Source: Candidatus Bathyarchaeota archaeon
Lineage (GTDB): Archaea; Thermoproteota; Bathyarchaeia; 40CM-2-53-6
Reading direction: 5' to 3'
Assembly: GCA_005888745.1 (NCBI GenBank)
Contig: VBBS01000028.1
Span: 174,375-238,374, forward strand
DNA length: 64,000 nucleotides
The position numbers and the translations under genes were made by a program. The notes under the pieces were generated by a model. It saw only the letters and a program-made list of their open reading frames with translations, was not told the origin of the DNA and did no database searches. The first letter of the stretch is position 1. Each line of letters begins with the position of its first letter. Below, in pieces: positions 25,246 to 33,279 of the stretch.

Positions 25246-25807
25246 GCGAACATTATGGTTCGTAACCCAGAACCATCACAAGTACCAGGAAGCCCGCAGA
25301 GCCCTCGACCCATTTGGAATAACGATCCTTATGCTCTCTTCTCCGAAAACCGAGATTCAGAGCACCAGTCTTGGTGAAATCGCGAGGTTCGCAGCTGAAG
25401 AAGCGGCCAAGAAACACAACCGAACGGTCTTGGTGGAGGACTCAGGGCTCTTCGTCAAAGCTCTGAACGGTTTTCCAGGATCCTTCTCGTCTTACGTCTA
25501 CGCAACCATTGGCGTTGGAGGACTCTTGCGCTTGATGGGTAGACAAACACGGCGAGAAGCATATTTTCAGGCCTCCTTGGCTCTCGTGTCTCCCCGGGGT
25601 TCGTCCGTGGAGTTCTCGGGAAAAGTGCATGGGACGTTATCGCACAAGTCTGCTGGAGTTCAAGGCTTTGGGTTTGACCCAATATTCGTTCCAAGAGGCG
25701 CTCGGAAAACGTTTGCCCAAGGCGGAGCCGAATTCAAGGACAAGTATTCGCACCGAGCTATTGCCTTCCGGAAGCTAGCTCTCTGGTATATCGGAACCAA
25801 GATCTAA
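25211..25807 (+). CDS. XTP/dITP diphosphatase (RdgB/HAM1)
   Basis: Hydrolyses non-canonical purine triphosphates. FVTQNHHKYQEARRAL, LVEDSGLFVKALNGFPG and GFGFDPIFVPRG are the family blocks, and SHRAIAFRKL is the C-terminal signature. The TTG at 25211 lies inside bud32 and adds about 12 residues before RTLWFVTQN; no other canonical start is closer to that motif. Length 198. Confidence 0.93.
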   Translation: MHGEADTSPSDKRTLWFVTQNHHKYQEARRALDPFGITILMLSSPKTEIQSTSLGEIARFAAEEAAKKHNRTVLVEDSGLFVKALNGFPGSFSSYVYATIGVGGLLRLMGRQTRREAYFQASLALVSPRGSSVEFSGKVHGTLSHKSAGVQGFGFDPIFVPRGARKTFAQGGAEFKDKYSHRAIAFRKLALWYIGTKI

Positions 25808-25866
25808 ACCTCGATCAGGTCCTCGCGCCAAGCGGAGCCCTAAAATAACGCGTTCAGCCGCCTTCC

Positions 25867-26451
25867 GTGAATATGTTCCGAATAGTGACAGTCGAGGACG
25901 TCGTACGGATTCCGCCGGTGAAGTTCGGGCAACCTATCGATGAAGTTGCCCGCGAGCAGATCAAGCTCAAGTATGAGAATTATGTGGACGAGGAACTCGG
26001 CTACGTCATCCTGGTCACGGATGTTGACGTGGAGACAACCGGGAAAATTCTTCCGGGCGACGGCTCGACCCATCACAAATCGGTCTTCAAACTGCTCACC
26101 TTCTTCCCAGAACTCCACGAAGTTGTGGAGGGAGAGATCGTAGAAGTTACAGACTTCGGAGCATTCGTTAGAATAGGCCCTGAAGACGCCCTCTTACACG
26201 TGTCCCAGATCATGGACGATTTCATAACCTACGATGAGAAGCACGGTGTACTCGCCGGACGAGAGAGTCACCGAAACCTAGGAAAAGGAAACATGGTCAG
26301 AGGACGAATAATCGCCGTCAGCTTCCCCCGAGGCGGCTCGGGAGGAAAAATCGGCATCACGCTACGCCAACCGTTTCTGGGCAGAATAGAATGGATCGAA
26401 GAGGATCTCAAAGGGAAACCTTCGAAGCTGGAGCGTAAAGCAGCAGCTTGA
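25867..26451 (+). CDS. rpo7: RNA polymerase subunit Rpo7 (RpoE')
   Basis: 194 residues. N-terminal tip domain (FRIVTVEDVVRIPPVKFGQP, YENYVDEELGYVI) and a C-terminal S1 OB-fold (VEGEIVEVTDFGAFVRIGPE, LLHVSQIMDD). It forms the polymerase stalk with Rpo4. The start is GTG 25867 or ATG 25873. It is followed by Spt4 through a TTGA overlap, a conserved archaeal pair. Confidence 0.96.
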   Translation: MNMFRIVTVEDVVRIPPVKFGQPIDEVAREQIKLKYENYVDEELGYVILVTDVDVETTGKILPGDGSTHHKSVFKLLTFFPELHEVVEGEIVEVTDFGAFVRIGPEDALLHVSQIMDDFITYDEKHGVLAGRESHRNLGKGNMVRGRIIAVSFPRGGSGGKIGITLRQPFLGRIEWIEEDLKGKPSKLERKAAA

Positions 26452-26633
26452 CAGACAAAGCATGCAAGAACTGCCGTATGATCAGTGCGGGTCCCGTGTG
26501 CCCAAACTGCAAGTCCACCAATTTGAGTGATGACTGGACTGGCTTCGTCGTTGTGCTCGAACCCGCAAACTCTGAAGTCGCCCATCTGATGCAGATCAAG
26601 GTTCCGGGAAAGTTCGCTATCAGAGTAAGATAG
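26448..26633 (+). CDS. spt4: Transcription elongation factor Spt4 (RpoE'')
   Basis: 61 residues with a zinc ribbon of two CxxC pairs (CKNCRMIS and CPNCKST), and the sheet segment DWTGFVVVLEPANSEVAHLM that pairs with Spt5. Start TTG 26448 overlaps the rpo7 stop (TTGA). It supports processive elongation. Confidence 0.95.
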   Translation: MTDKACKNCRMISAGPVCPNCKSTNLSDDWTGFVVVLEPANSEVAHLMQIKVPGKFAIRVR

Positions 26634-26686
26634 ACTCGGCTAAGAATGAGAGTTCTAGCAGCACAAGCAGAGTGAGAGAAAGCGAC

Positions 26687-26911
26687 CTATTTGGGCCCAT
26701 AGTCGGTAAAGCTGCAAGCTCCGCAAACCCATCTCTGGGTCGGCTGTTTGTGGGAAGCCATAACAGAGCCACACCGCGGACACTTCCTATTCTTCAGTTT
26801 GGTAGTTGAGCCAGAGATCTCGTATAGCTCGCTCCGCATGCGCAGTTTCTTCTGTTTTGGCTTTGCCGCGGCTGGTGCTGGTGACTTTGGTTGTGCCGGT
26901 GCTTGCGACAT
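26687..26911 (-). CDS. rps27ae: Ribosomal protein eS31 (S27ae)
   Basis: 74 residues. A C4 zinc ribbon, KCPRCGSVM then WVCGACSFTDYG, preceded by SELYEISGSTTKLKNRK, and an N-terminal Pro/Ala/Lys tail. It is the only minus-strand gene in this block; in many archaea it follows S24e, which here lies 3.6 kb away on the plus strand. Confidence 0.93.
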   Translation of the reverse strand: MSQAPAQPKSPAPAAAKPKQKKLRMRSELYEISGSTTKLKNRKCPRCGSVMASHKQPTQRWVCGACSFTDYGPK

Positions 26912-27021
26912 ATCTTCGACGCATCAGGCTCTGCGCCATATTTAGTGTTGTTTCCATCGCCGTCGAAACGTTCATAAAAGCCGGGCATCGCCCAGCCTCC
27001 TGCCGATGAGAGTGAGTCTGG

Positions 27022-27411
27022 ATGGCACAAAAATCCGTTTACGTACGATTCCAAGTTCCCAAAGAAGCTGTTGACAAGGCCTATCAACTTCTACAAGTCG
27101 CGAAAGACACCGGAAAACTTCGAAAAGGTACAAACGAGTCAACAAAGGCAATCGAGCGAGGAATCGCCAAACTAGTCGTCATCGCAGAGGATGTTGAGCC
27201 CCCGCAAGTAGTGGCCCATTTACCAATCCTATGCGAAGAGAGAAAGATCTCATACCTCTACGTTCCCAGCAAGCTTGAGCTAGGTAAGGCCGCCGGACTA
27301 GACGTTGGCTCCGCTGCAATCTCGGTTGTCGAGCCCGGTGATGGCGCCCAGTCTCTCAAGGATATCCTGAAGATAGTTGAGAATATCAAGAAGACCGGCG
27401 CGGGCAAGTGA
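27022..27411 (+). CDS. rpl7ae: Ribosomal protein L7Ae (eL8)
   Basis: 129 residues. Binds kink-turns in 23S rRNA and is also the core protein of box C/D and H/ACA sRNPs and RNase [40 protein letters not shown] and [19 protein letters not shown] are typical. It overlaps rps28e by a GTGA, giving the widespread L7Ae-S28e-L24e-NDK-aIF5B order. Confidence 0.97.
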   Translation: MAQKSVYVRFQVPKEAVDKAYQLLQVAKDTGKLRKGTNESTKAIERGIAKLVVIAEDVEPPQVVAHLPILCEERKISYLYVPSKLELGKAAGLDVGSAAISVVEPGDGAQSLKDILKIVENIKKTGAGK

Positions 27412-27632
27412 GCAAGTCAAAAGACAGGTCCGACGAACCACTCATCCCGGCCGAGGTCACCCAGGTCATCGGTCGGACCGGGGTTACAGGAGAAGTCATC
27501 CAGGTTCGAGTCAGAGTCTTAGAGGGCCGTGATAAGGGACGAATTATTACGAGAAACGTCAAAGGGCCCATTCGGCTTAATGATGTTCTCATGCTTCGAG
27601 AGACTGAGAGAGAAGCGAAAAAGATCAGGTAG
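27408..27632 (+). CDS. rps28e: Ribosomal protein eS28
   Basis: 74 residues with an OB fold: [15 protein letters not shown]-like block (here [15 protein letters not shown]), [20 protein letters not shown] and the invariant C-terminus [17 protein letters not shown] start 27408 is in a GTGA overlap with rpl7ae. Confidence 0.97.
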   Translation: MSKSKDRSDEPLIPAEVTQVIGRTGVTGEVIQVRVRVLEGRDKGRIITRNVKGPIRLNDVLMLRETEREAKKIR

Positions 27633-27642
27633 GGCGTAAGCG

Positions 27643-27837
27643 ACGCCAAAGACGTTCAAATGTTCTTTCTGCGGAAAGAACTTTCCCAACTCCACGGGCA
27701 TAATGCACGTGAAGAACGATGGGACGATACTCTACTTCTGCTCGCGCCGCTGTAGAGTCAGCACTTTGTCCTTCAAGAGAGATTCTCGTAAGCTAAAGTG
27801 GACTGCTTACTACGGGAAGAGAGAGAAAGGACGCTGA
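27643..27837 (+). CDS. rpl24e: Ribosomal protein eL24, ACG start inferred
   Basis: 64 residues: PKTFKCSFCGKNFPNSTGIM, a second zinc pair in LYFCSRRCRV, and RKLKWTAYYGK. The frame has a TAA at 27637-27639, and its only ATG is internal, past the first zinc pair. An ACG at 27643-27645 falls exactly where relatives have the Met of MPKT/MPRT, about 8 nt after TAGGG. The gene sits in its canonical place between S28e and NDK. It is too short and too startless for standard gene finders. Confidence 0.92.
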   Translation, partial: TPKTFKCSFCGKNFPNSTGIMHVKNDGTILYFCSRRCRVSTLSFKRDSRKLKWTAYYGKREKGR

Positions 27838-28256
27838 GCAGCCACTCCAACAACAGGACATTCGCCTTCCTCAAACCCGAAGCCCTACAATCGAGGGTCG
27901 CAGGGAAAGTTCTGTCGAGATTAGAGCGGAAAGGATTCCTAATCAAACAGTTGCGCCTTCACAACATGTCTAGAAAGGAAGCAGAGACGCTTTATGCCGT
28001 TCATAAAGGAAAACCCTTCTTCCAAGAACTCGTGGATCATGTGACATCCGGGCCTATCGTGCTCATGATTCTTGAGGGTTCGAACGCTGTTGACGTGCTG
28101 CGTAAGGTCGTGGGTGCTACAAATCCGCAGACAGCTGAGCCTGGCACGATAAGAGGCGACCTATCGCTGTCCATGACCGCCAACATCATTCACGCATCTG
28201 ATAGTCTCGAAAATGCGAGGAAAGAATCCTCAATATTCTTCCATGACGGAATCTAG
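27834..28256 (+). CDS. ndk: Nucleoside diphosphate kinase, probable CTG start
   Basis: About 140 residues. RTFAFLKPEALQSRVAGKVL is the N-terminal signature and NIIHASDSLENARKE contains the phosphohistidine. Balances NTP pools using ATP. The CTG at 27834 overlaps the L24e stop as CTGA, mirroring the ATGA, GTGA and TTGA junctions elsewhere here, and puts the start 8 codons before RTFAFLKP. The alternative is GTG 27798, inside L24e, adding 12 residues that relatives lack. Confidence 0.93.
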   Translation: MSSHSNNRTFAFLKPEALQSRVAGKVLSRLERKGFLIKQLRLHNMSRKEAETLYAVHKGKPFFQELVDHVTSGPIVLMILEGSNAVDVLRKVVGATNPQTAEPGTIRGDLSLSMTANIIHASDSLENARKESSIFFHDGI

Positions 28257-28335
28257 CGGAAAAGCTTCTTCGAAGAAAATCATGCTTTTAATACAGAGGT
28301 AGGAAAATGAAGGGCAATGTGGAGCCTTCCCAGGT

Positions 28336-30114
28336 ATGGCAATTCGTTCACCAATCGCAGTCGTCCTCGGACACGTGGACCATGGGAAGACCACGCTCCT
28401 CGACAAGATTAGAGGCACCTCGGTAGCCGCCCGAGAACCAGGCCTGATCACTCAGTGGATCGGCGCCAGCCTCATCCCCGCTCAAACTATAACAAAGATC
28501 TGCGGGCCCCTTCTAGCCAGGTTTAATCTCAAGATCGAAGTTCCTGGAATACTCTTTATCGACACTCCCGGCCACGAAACGTTCAGCAACCTGCGTAAGC
28601 GGGGAGGATCCGCGGCCGACGTTGCCGTCCTCGTAATCGATCTCACAAAAGGATTCGAACCCCAAACCGTCGAATCCCTCAACATCCTCAAAGCCCGCAA
28701 AACGCCTTTCTTGGTATGCTGCAATAAGATCGACGCGATACCGGGATGGAAGTCATCACCTGACGGCTCATTCCTCGCTAACACAGAACACCAAAGACCC
28801 GAAGTATTGACGGATCTAGATAACAGAATCTACACGATGATGGGAACCCTGTCCCGATACGGCTTCCGAGCCGATCGGTTCGACAGAATCAAAGACTTCT
28901 CCAAGACCATCGCCCTCGTACCCTCGAGCGCCAAAACAGGAGAAGGACTGCCTGAACTGATGGCCATGCTAGTCGGACTCACCCAGATCTATATGAAAGG
29001 AGAACTAACAACCAGCGCGGGTCCCGCGGAAGGCACCGTTCTAGAGGTGAAAGAGGAACCTGGCCTCGGAGTTACCATAGACGCCATGATCTATGACGGG
29101 ACGATCAAAGTAGATGATGAAATGGTACTCGCTGGACGGAATGGGATCCTGCGAACCCGGGTCCGGGCCCTACTCGTGCCAAAGCCTCTTGACGAGATCC
29201 GCGATCCCCGGGATAAGTTCAGCCATGTCGAACATGTCGACGCGGCAGCGGGAATCAAGATCGCAGCTCAAGGTCTAGATGGCGCAATCGCAGGTTCTCC
29301 CATCTACGGCGTAGCTGACCCGTCGAAGCGAGCGGAACTCGAGAAGAGAGTACTCAGCGAGATAGAATCGGTGAAGGTCAGTACCGATCGAACCGGAGTC
29401 ATCGTGAAAGCTGATGCCCTTGGCTCGCTAGAAGCGCTCACAACCTCGCTGTCAGTTTCCAAGGTGCCAGTGCGTCTCGCGGACGTAGGCGAAATATCTA
29501 GGCGTGACGTTGTTGAGGCTGACGTCGTTCGGGCAAAGGACCCCTACTTGGCCGCGATCCTCGGGTTCAACGTCAAGCTCTTGCCTGACGCTGAGCAAGA
29601 GATCAAAGAGACAGGAATACCAGTATTCAGAGGCGACATCATCTATCGCGTCCTGGAAGACTACTCAAGATGGGTCGAGGCTCAGAGGACCGCCGGCGTC
29701 AAGGCAGAGATGGAGCTGCTAATCCGCCCTGGCAAGATGAGGATCCTCAAAGGATTCGTCTTCCGCAGAAACGATCCCGCAATAGTTGGCGTCGAGGTGC
29801 TCGAGGGTATTATCAAACCGAAATATCCAGTGATCAACAGCAGCGGGAAGCGTATCGGCGTAGTCCTAAGAGTCCAAGATCAGGGCAAAGACGTACCAGA
29901 AGTCGGAGCGGGGAAACAAGTAGCCGTTTCCATCGACAAGCCAATCGTCGGCAGGCACATTTTCGAAGGAGACGTTCTTTATGTCGATGTTCCCGCAAAA
30001 CACGCAAGAACGCTCTCTTCAAAGTTCAGAGACCACCTCTCGCCAGGAGAGATCGCGCTACTTGACGAGCTAGCTAGTATCTCGGCAAGAAATGCCCTGG
30101 GAGTAGTATCATGA
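28336..30114 (+). CDS. infB: Translation initiation factor aIF5B
   Basis: 592 residues; GTPase for subunit joining. VVLGHVDHGKTTLLDKIRGT (G1), FIDTPGHETF (G3) and CCNKIDAIPGW (G4); domain II, the alpha/beta/alpha domain III (EIESVKVSTDRTGVIVKADA) and a C-terminal barrel follow. The length is typical of the archaeal short form. A TATA-like GCTTTTAATA at 28283-28292 indicates its own promoter after ndk. Confidence 0.97.
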   Translation: MAIRSPIAVVLGHVDHGKTTLLDKIRGTSVAAREPGLITQWIGASLIPAQTITKICGPLLARFNLKIEVPGILFIDTPGHETFSNLRKRGGSAADVAVLVIDLTKGFEPQTVESLNILKARKTPFLVCCNKIDAIPGWKSSPDGSFLANTEHQRPEVLTDLDNRIYTMMGTLSRYGFRADRFDRIKDFSKTIALVPSSAKTGEGLPELMAMLVGLTQIYMKGELTTSAGPAEGTVLEVKEEPGLGVTIDAMIYDGTIKVDDEMVLAGRNGILRTRVRALLVPKPLDEIRDPRDKFSHVEHVDAAAGIKIAAQGLDGAIAGSPIYGVADPSKRAELEKRVLSEIESVKVSTDRTGVIVKADALGSLEALTTSLSVSKVPVRLADVGEISRRDVVEADVVRAKDPYLAAILGFNVKLLPDAEQEIKETGIPVFRGDIIYRVLEDYSRWVEAQRTAGVKAEMELLIRPGKMRILKGFVFRRNDPAIVGVEVLEGIIKPKYPVINSSGKRIGVVLRVQDQGKDVPEVGAGKQVAVSIDKPIVGRHIFEGDVLYVDVPAKHARTLSSKFRDHLSPGEIALLDELASISARNALGVVS

Positions 30115-30179
30115 CTCGAACGACGTTTATTAACGGCCTCAAGGGAACTCGCGTTCGATCGGGAGCCCGTTAAAACATC

Positions 30180-30557
30180 ATGGCAAAATTCCAGCTCATA
30201 GTATCGGATCCTGTGAGCAAGACCTCGAAAGCCGCCACTATCGAAGGAGCGAAGGCGCAGGCACTTCTCGGGAAATCTATTGGAGATGAGGTCGATGGTA
30301 AGCTTCTCGGGATTGGAAACATGAAACTCAAGATCACGGGTGGCACTGACAAGGATGGTATTCCGATGCGTTTCGATATTCAGGGAGGGGCCAAGAAGAG
30401 AGCCCTTCTATCGGGGGGAGTGGGGTTCAAGCCGAATGATCGTGGGGAAAGGAGGAGGAAGCTTGTTCGTGGGCGCGTAGTGGGAGAAGATACCCTTCAA
30501 GTCAACAGCGTAGTTATGGGAGACGCGGCTCAGAAGCCGATGGAGGCTAAGAGTTGA
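30180..30557 (+). CDS. rps6e: Ribosomal protein eS6
   Basis: 125 residues. AKFQLIVSDPVSKTSKAATI, LGKSIGDEVDG, LKITGGTDKDGIPMRFDIQG and the RRKLVRG block are conserved. The TATA-like TTTATTAA at 30125-30132 lies about 50 nt upstream. Its stop overlaps the S24e start (TTGA). Confidence 0.96.
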   Translation: MAKFQLIVSDPVSKTSKAATIEGAKAQALLGKSIGDEVDGKLLGIGNMKLKITGGTDKDGIPMRFDIQGGAKKRALLSGGVGFKPNDRGERRRKLVRGRVVGEDTLQVNSVVMGDAAQKPMEAKS

Positions 30558-31069
30558 GCGTCGAGATAGTCTCTGAACATGTTAACCCGCTTCTGGGAAG
30601 AAAAGAGGCGAAGCTGATCGTTCACCATGAGGGTAGTGGGACTCCCGACCGTTTGGCCATTCGAAAGATCGCCTCTGATCACTTTAACACTCAACAGGAC
30701 AAGGTGTACGTTCGAAGCGTCCAGACCAGGACAGGGGGGTCATCGGCCGTCTGCCAGGTCGAAATATACGGTGATTCGAAACTTGCCGACGAGATCGTTC
30801 CAGCTTACATAAAGAATCGGAATCTTCCGAAGGAACAAAGAGTCTCGAGGAAGAAGGGCGCAGAGGAAGAGAAGCCTGTCCCTTCAGCCCCCAAGGCTCC
30901 AGCTCCGGAGAAGAAAGCTGAGCCAGGTAAACCAGCTGCCAAGGAGTCAAAACCTGCGCCTGCTAGGGAGTCAAAGCAGGCCCCAGCCGAAACGAAAACA
31001 CCCGCCAAGCCGGAAGCAAAACCCGCTGCTAAACCTCCTGCAAAGCCAGACACCAAACCGAAAGCCTAG
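30554..31069 (+). CDS. rps24e: Ribosomal protein eS24 with long Lys/Pro/Ala tail
   Basis: 171 residues. The first ~95 match eS24 (NPLLGRKEAKLIVHHEGSGT, KVYVRSVQTRTGG, ADEIVPAYIKNRN). The remaining ~75 are a low-complexity tail of KPA/KPAP repeats without aromatic residues, surely disordered. Most archaeal eS24 proteins lack such a tail. TTG 30554 is in a TTGA overlap with eS6. Confidence 0.94.
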   Translation: MSVEIVSEHVNPLLGRKEAKLIVHHEGSGTPDRLAIRKIASDHFNTQQDKVYVRSVQTRTGGSSAVCQVEIYGDSKLADEIVPAYIKNRNLPKEQRVSRKKGAEEEKPVPSAPKAPAPEKKAEPGKPAAKESKPAPARESKQAPAETKTPAKPEAKPAAKPPAKPDTKPKA

Positions 31070-31089
31070 ACAACTGCGTTCGGAGAAGA

Positions 31090-31332
31090 CTATCTCCGGC
31101 GATCGCCCTCATTATCAGCCCCTGATCTTGATTCTAGAAGCCGTTCCTTATACTGCCTTGCAAATCGTTCTTGACGCCTCGACAAAACGCCATGCCATCC
31201 AAGCCTAGACTGGGCCCTGAATCGCTTGTCTCGCCAGTAATCACTGCCAGACAGCAAATATTCTCCCGCGGAGGAGGGGGGTTTAAGCGACTCGACCTCG
31301 CGACCCACAAGTGGGAAGTCCGGACTAGACAC
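31090..31332 (-). CDS. Small basic hypothetical protein
   Basis: 80 residues from ATG 31332; Arg-rich second half (SDYWRDKRFRAQSRLGWHGV then RRQERFARQYKERLL) that could be helical and RNA-binding. No family recognised. It lies alone between convergent rps24e and the YchF gene, 44 nt upstream of where ychF ends. Aromatic content and amphipathic character argue for coding, but it could be a chance frame. Confidence 0.4.
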   Translation of the reverse strand: MSSPDFPLVGREVESLKPPSSAGEYLLSGSDYWRDKRFRAQSRLGWHGVLSRRQERFARQYKERLLESRSGADNEGDRRR

Positions 31333-31376
31333 GGAGATTGAACCGTGCCCGGAAAAACCTCTCTATAGTTTTGGTC

Positions 31377-32579
31377 CTACGCCCTTTTTGCGGCGCTGAC
31401 TATGCTTACAACGTCTTGCGCTTTGAGTACGTAGTTGTCGGAGAGACGCATACCGTTTCGAGCGTTGACGCCGTACAGCATCTGTTCGCCTATTTCCGTA
31501 TGAATTTTCAGGGCTAGTTCCTTGAGAGTGGTTCCGTTCGGAACTAGGTATGCGTCCGGCAGAATATTCCCTGCGTGATCGCTGAACTTCTCGGGATTCT
31601 CAACCGGATATACCACGATCATATTCAGAAGGTCTAGAAAGGCCGAGTTGATGCACGCCTGAACGCCTGTCGATCCTATAGGTTTCAGGACTTTTTCTCG
31701 GATCATTTCAAGGGCAGACTTCTGCTCATTGCTAACAGGACTCTTGCTAGGAACCTGGAAATCCGGGTCTCCAGGTTTGTACTCTATCAACCGTTTTTCT
31801 GCTGCCCTTCGCAGTGCTAGCTCTGCCTCCGCGGAGACCGGTAGTGTCAGCTCGCCTGTTTGCTTCAGTCGTCTGACATTCCCGATCGATGTTGGCAAGT
31901 CAATCTTGTTGGCGGCAAGCATCAACGGTTTCGCTTCTCTCCGGATAATCTCCACAAGCTTCATGAGGTCTTCCCTGGTCCATCCGCTCGGTTTTCCGTT
32001 AAGGGCTGCTTTCTTGATCCCGTTCTCAGCCTGGCGTTTAGTGACCCCAAGCCCGCTGAGACGCTCAGAAACTAAAGACGCGGGATCCTCTCCGGCCATC
32101 TCGGTCTTTCGAGCGATCTTCTCCCAGTCTTTTCCAACTATCCGCAGCATCCACATCTTCAGCTCGGTCTCTAGAAAGGCAACGTCGTCCACGGGGTTGT
32201 GGGTTCCGGGCTGTGTGAGTTTGCCCTCGGAGTCCGTTGACCCAGAAGCATCAACCACGTGGATCAGGGCGTCTGCTTTCCTCAACTCGTCAAGAAACTG
32301 GTTTCCGAGCCCCTTTCCCTCCGATGCTCCCGGTACAAGTCCCGGGAGGTCTATGATATCTATCGGTATGAATCGTTCTCCATCGATGCATTTCGAGTTC
32401 CGGGGATTATCCTCGACTCCGAGCTCGGTGTGAACGCACTTTGTTCGGAGGTATGATATTCCGTGGTTTGGTTTGATAGTGGTGAATGGATAGTTTGCTA
32501 TCGGAACCAGTGTTAAAGTTGCGGCGCTGAAGAATGTGCTCTTTCCCGCGTTGGGCTTGCCGACGATCCCGACCTGCAC
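31377..32579 (-). CDS. ychF: YchF/OLA1-family GTPase-like ATPase
   Basis: 400 residues. VGIVGKPNAGKSTFFSAATL (P-loop), IIDLPGLVPGASEGKGLGNQ (G3) and the atypical G4 ANKIDL; a C-terminal TGS domain ends in YVLKAQDVVSIVSA. Binds ribosomes. GTG 32579 starts 13 nt after the reductase stop, so it is the last gene of a malic enzyme-reductase-ychF unit. Confidence 0.95.
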   Translation of the reverse strand: MQVGIVGKPNAGKSTFFSAATLTLVPIANYPFTTIKPNHGISYLRTKCVHTELGVEDNPRNSKCIDGERFIPIDIIDLPGLVPGASEGKGLGNQFLDELRKADALIHVVDASGSTDSEGKLTQPGTHNPVDDVAFLETELKMWMLRIVGKDWEKIARKTEMAGEDPASLVSERLSGLGVTKRQAENGIKKAALNGKPSGWTREDLMKLVEIIRREAKPLMLAANKIDLPTSIGNVRRLKQTGELTLPVSAEAELALRRAAEKRLIEYKPGDPDFQVPSKSPVSNEQKSALEMIREKVLKPIGSTGVQACINSAFLDLLNMIVVYPVENPEKFSDHAGNILPDAYLVPNGTTLKELALKIHTEIGEQMLYGVNARNGMRLSDNYVLKAQDVVSIVSAAKRA

Positions 32580-32592
32580 ACTAGACCACGAA

Positions 32593-33279
32593 TCATGAAG
32601 CGTGAGAGATACCGGTAATTCTGAGCCCGGCGTTCTTTACCTTGTATCGGATATTCAAGGATACCAGCAGCGCTGTTATCTGTTCGACGGTTCGCGAGTT
32701 TTCAAGGGCGCCCGCATCGAAGCCATGCGCTCCCTCGATGCTTTTCACAAGATCAAGAACAATTCTCTTCGCGTTATCGTCGTTAGAGCATACGAGGACA
32801 TCGCAGTCGACTCGCTTCGAGGGATCTTTGAGGAGTTCTGCGCTCACATTGTTGAAAGCTGTCACGACGCTGACCATTTTCGGTACAACCGATGCGGCGA
32901 GTTCTCCGGCCGACCCCGCCCATACTCCGACTGTTCTAGTCGCGCGTCCCCCGACTGCGGTCTCTAGTGGTACCGACACGTTCACCAATACCTGGCCAGG
33001 CTTGAAACTCGGTTTGACTGTTTTTAGAGTCTCGAGTAAGGCTGTGAAAGGCACCGTTAACACCACTACATCTGCTTGTGAGACAGCGTTCTCGTTGGTC
33101 AGGCCTGACACGCGAACCGGGCGACCAGCGGTTTGAGCGATCATCTTCGCAGCCTCCACCGCTCTATCCAGGCTTCTAGAACCTACGATTACCTGGTGTC
33201 CTGCCATCGCCCATCGAAGGGCAAGACCAAACCCCTCTTCACCGGCTCCGCCGAGTACTGCTATTTTGCGATTCTCCGT
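32593..33279 (-). CDS. NADPH-dependent F420 reductase-like protein, ACG start inferred
   Basis: About 228 residues. The Rossmann motif KIAVLGGAGEEGFGLALRWA, HQVIVGSRS and VVVLTVPFTALLETL match F420H2:NADP oxidoreductases, which move hydride between F420 and NADP. The first canonical start is ATG 33207, inside the first Rossmann helix. In frame a TAG precedes ACG 33279-33277, which lies 9 nt after GAGGAG (33294-33289), so initiation at ACG is inferred. It overlaps the malic enzyme 3' end by 19 nt; sharing an operon with that NADPH producer makes sense. Confidence 0.88.
   Translation of the reverse strand, partial: TENRKIAVLGGAGEEGFGLALRWAMAGHQVIVGSRSLDRAVEAAKMIAQTAGRPVRVSGLTNENAVSQADVVVLTVPFTALLETLKTVKPSFKPGQVLVNVSVPLETAVGGRATRTVGVWAGSAGELAASVVPKMVSVVTAFNNVSAELLKDPSKRVDCDVLVCSNDDNAKRIVLDLVKSIEGAHGFDAGALENSRTVEQITALLVSLNIRYKVKNAGLRITGISHAS

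Noticed and set aside
26787-26975. Minus-strand frame overlapping eS31.
   Set aside because: Shadow of eS31 in another frame; composition is not protein-like.
28653-28672. tRNA-like ggattcgaacccc string.
   Set aside because: It lies inside aIF5B and encodes KGFEPQ in the correct frame.
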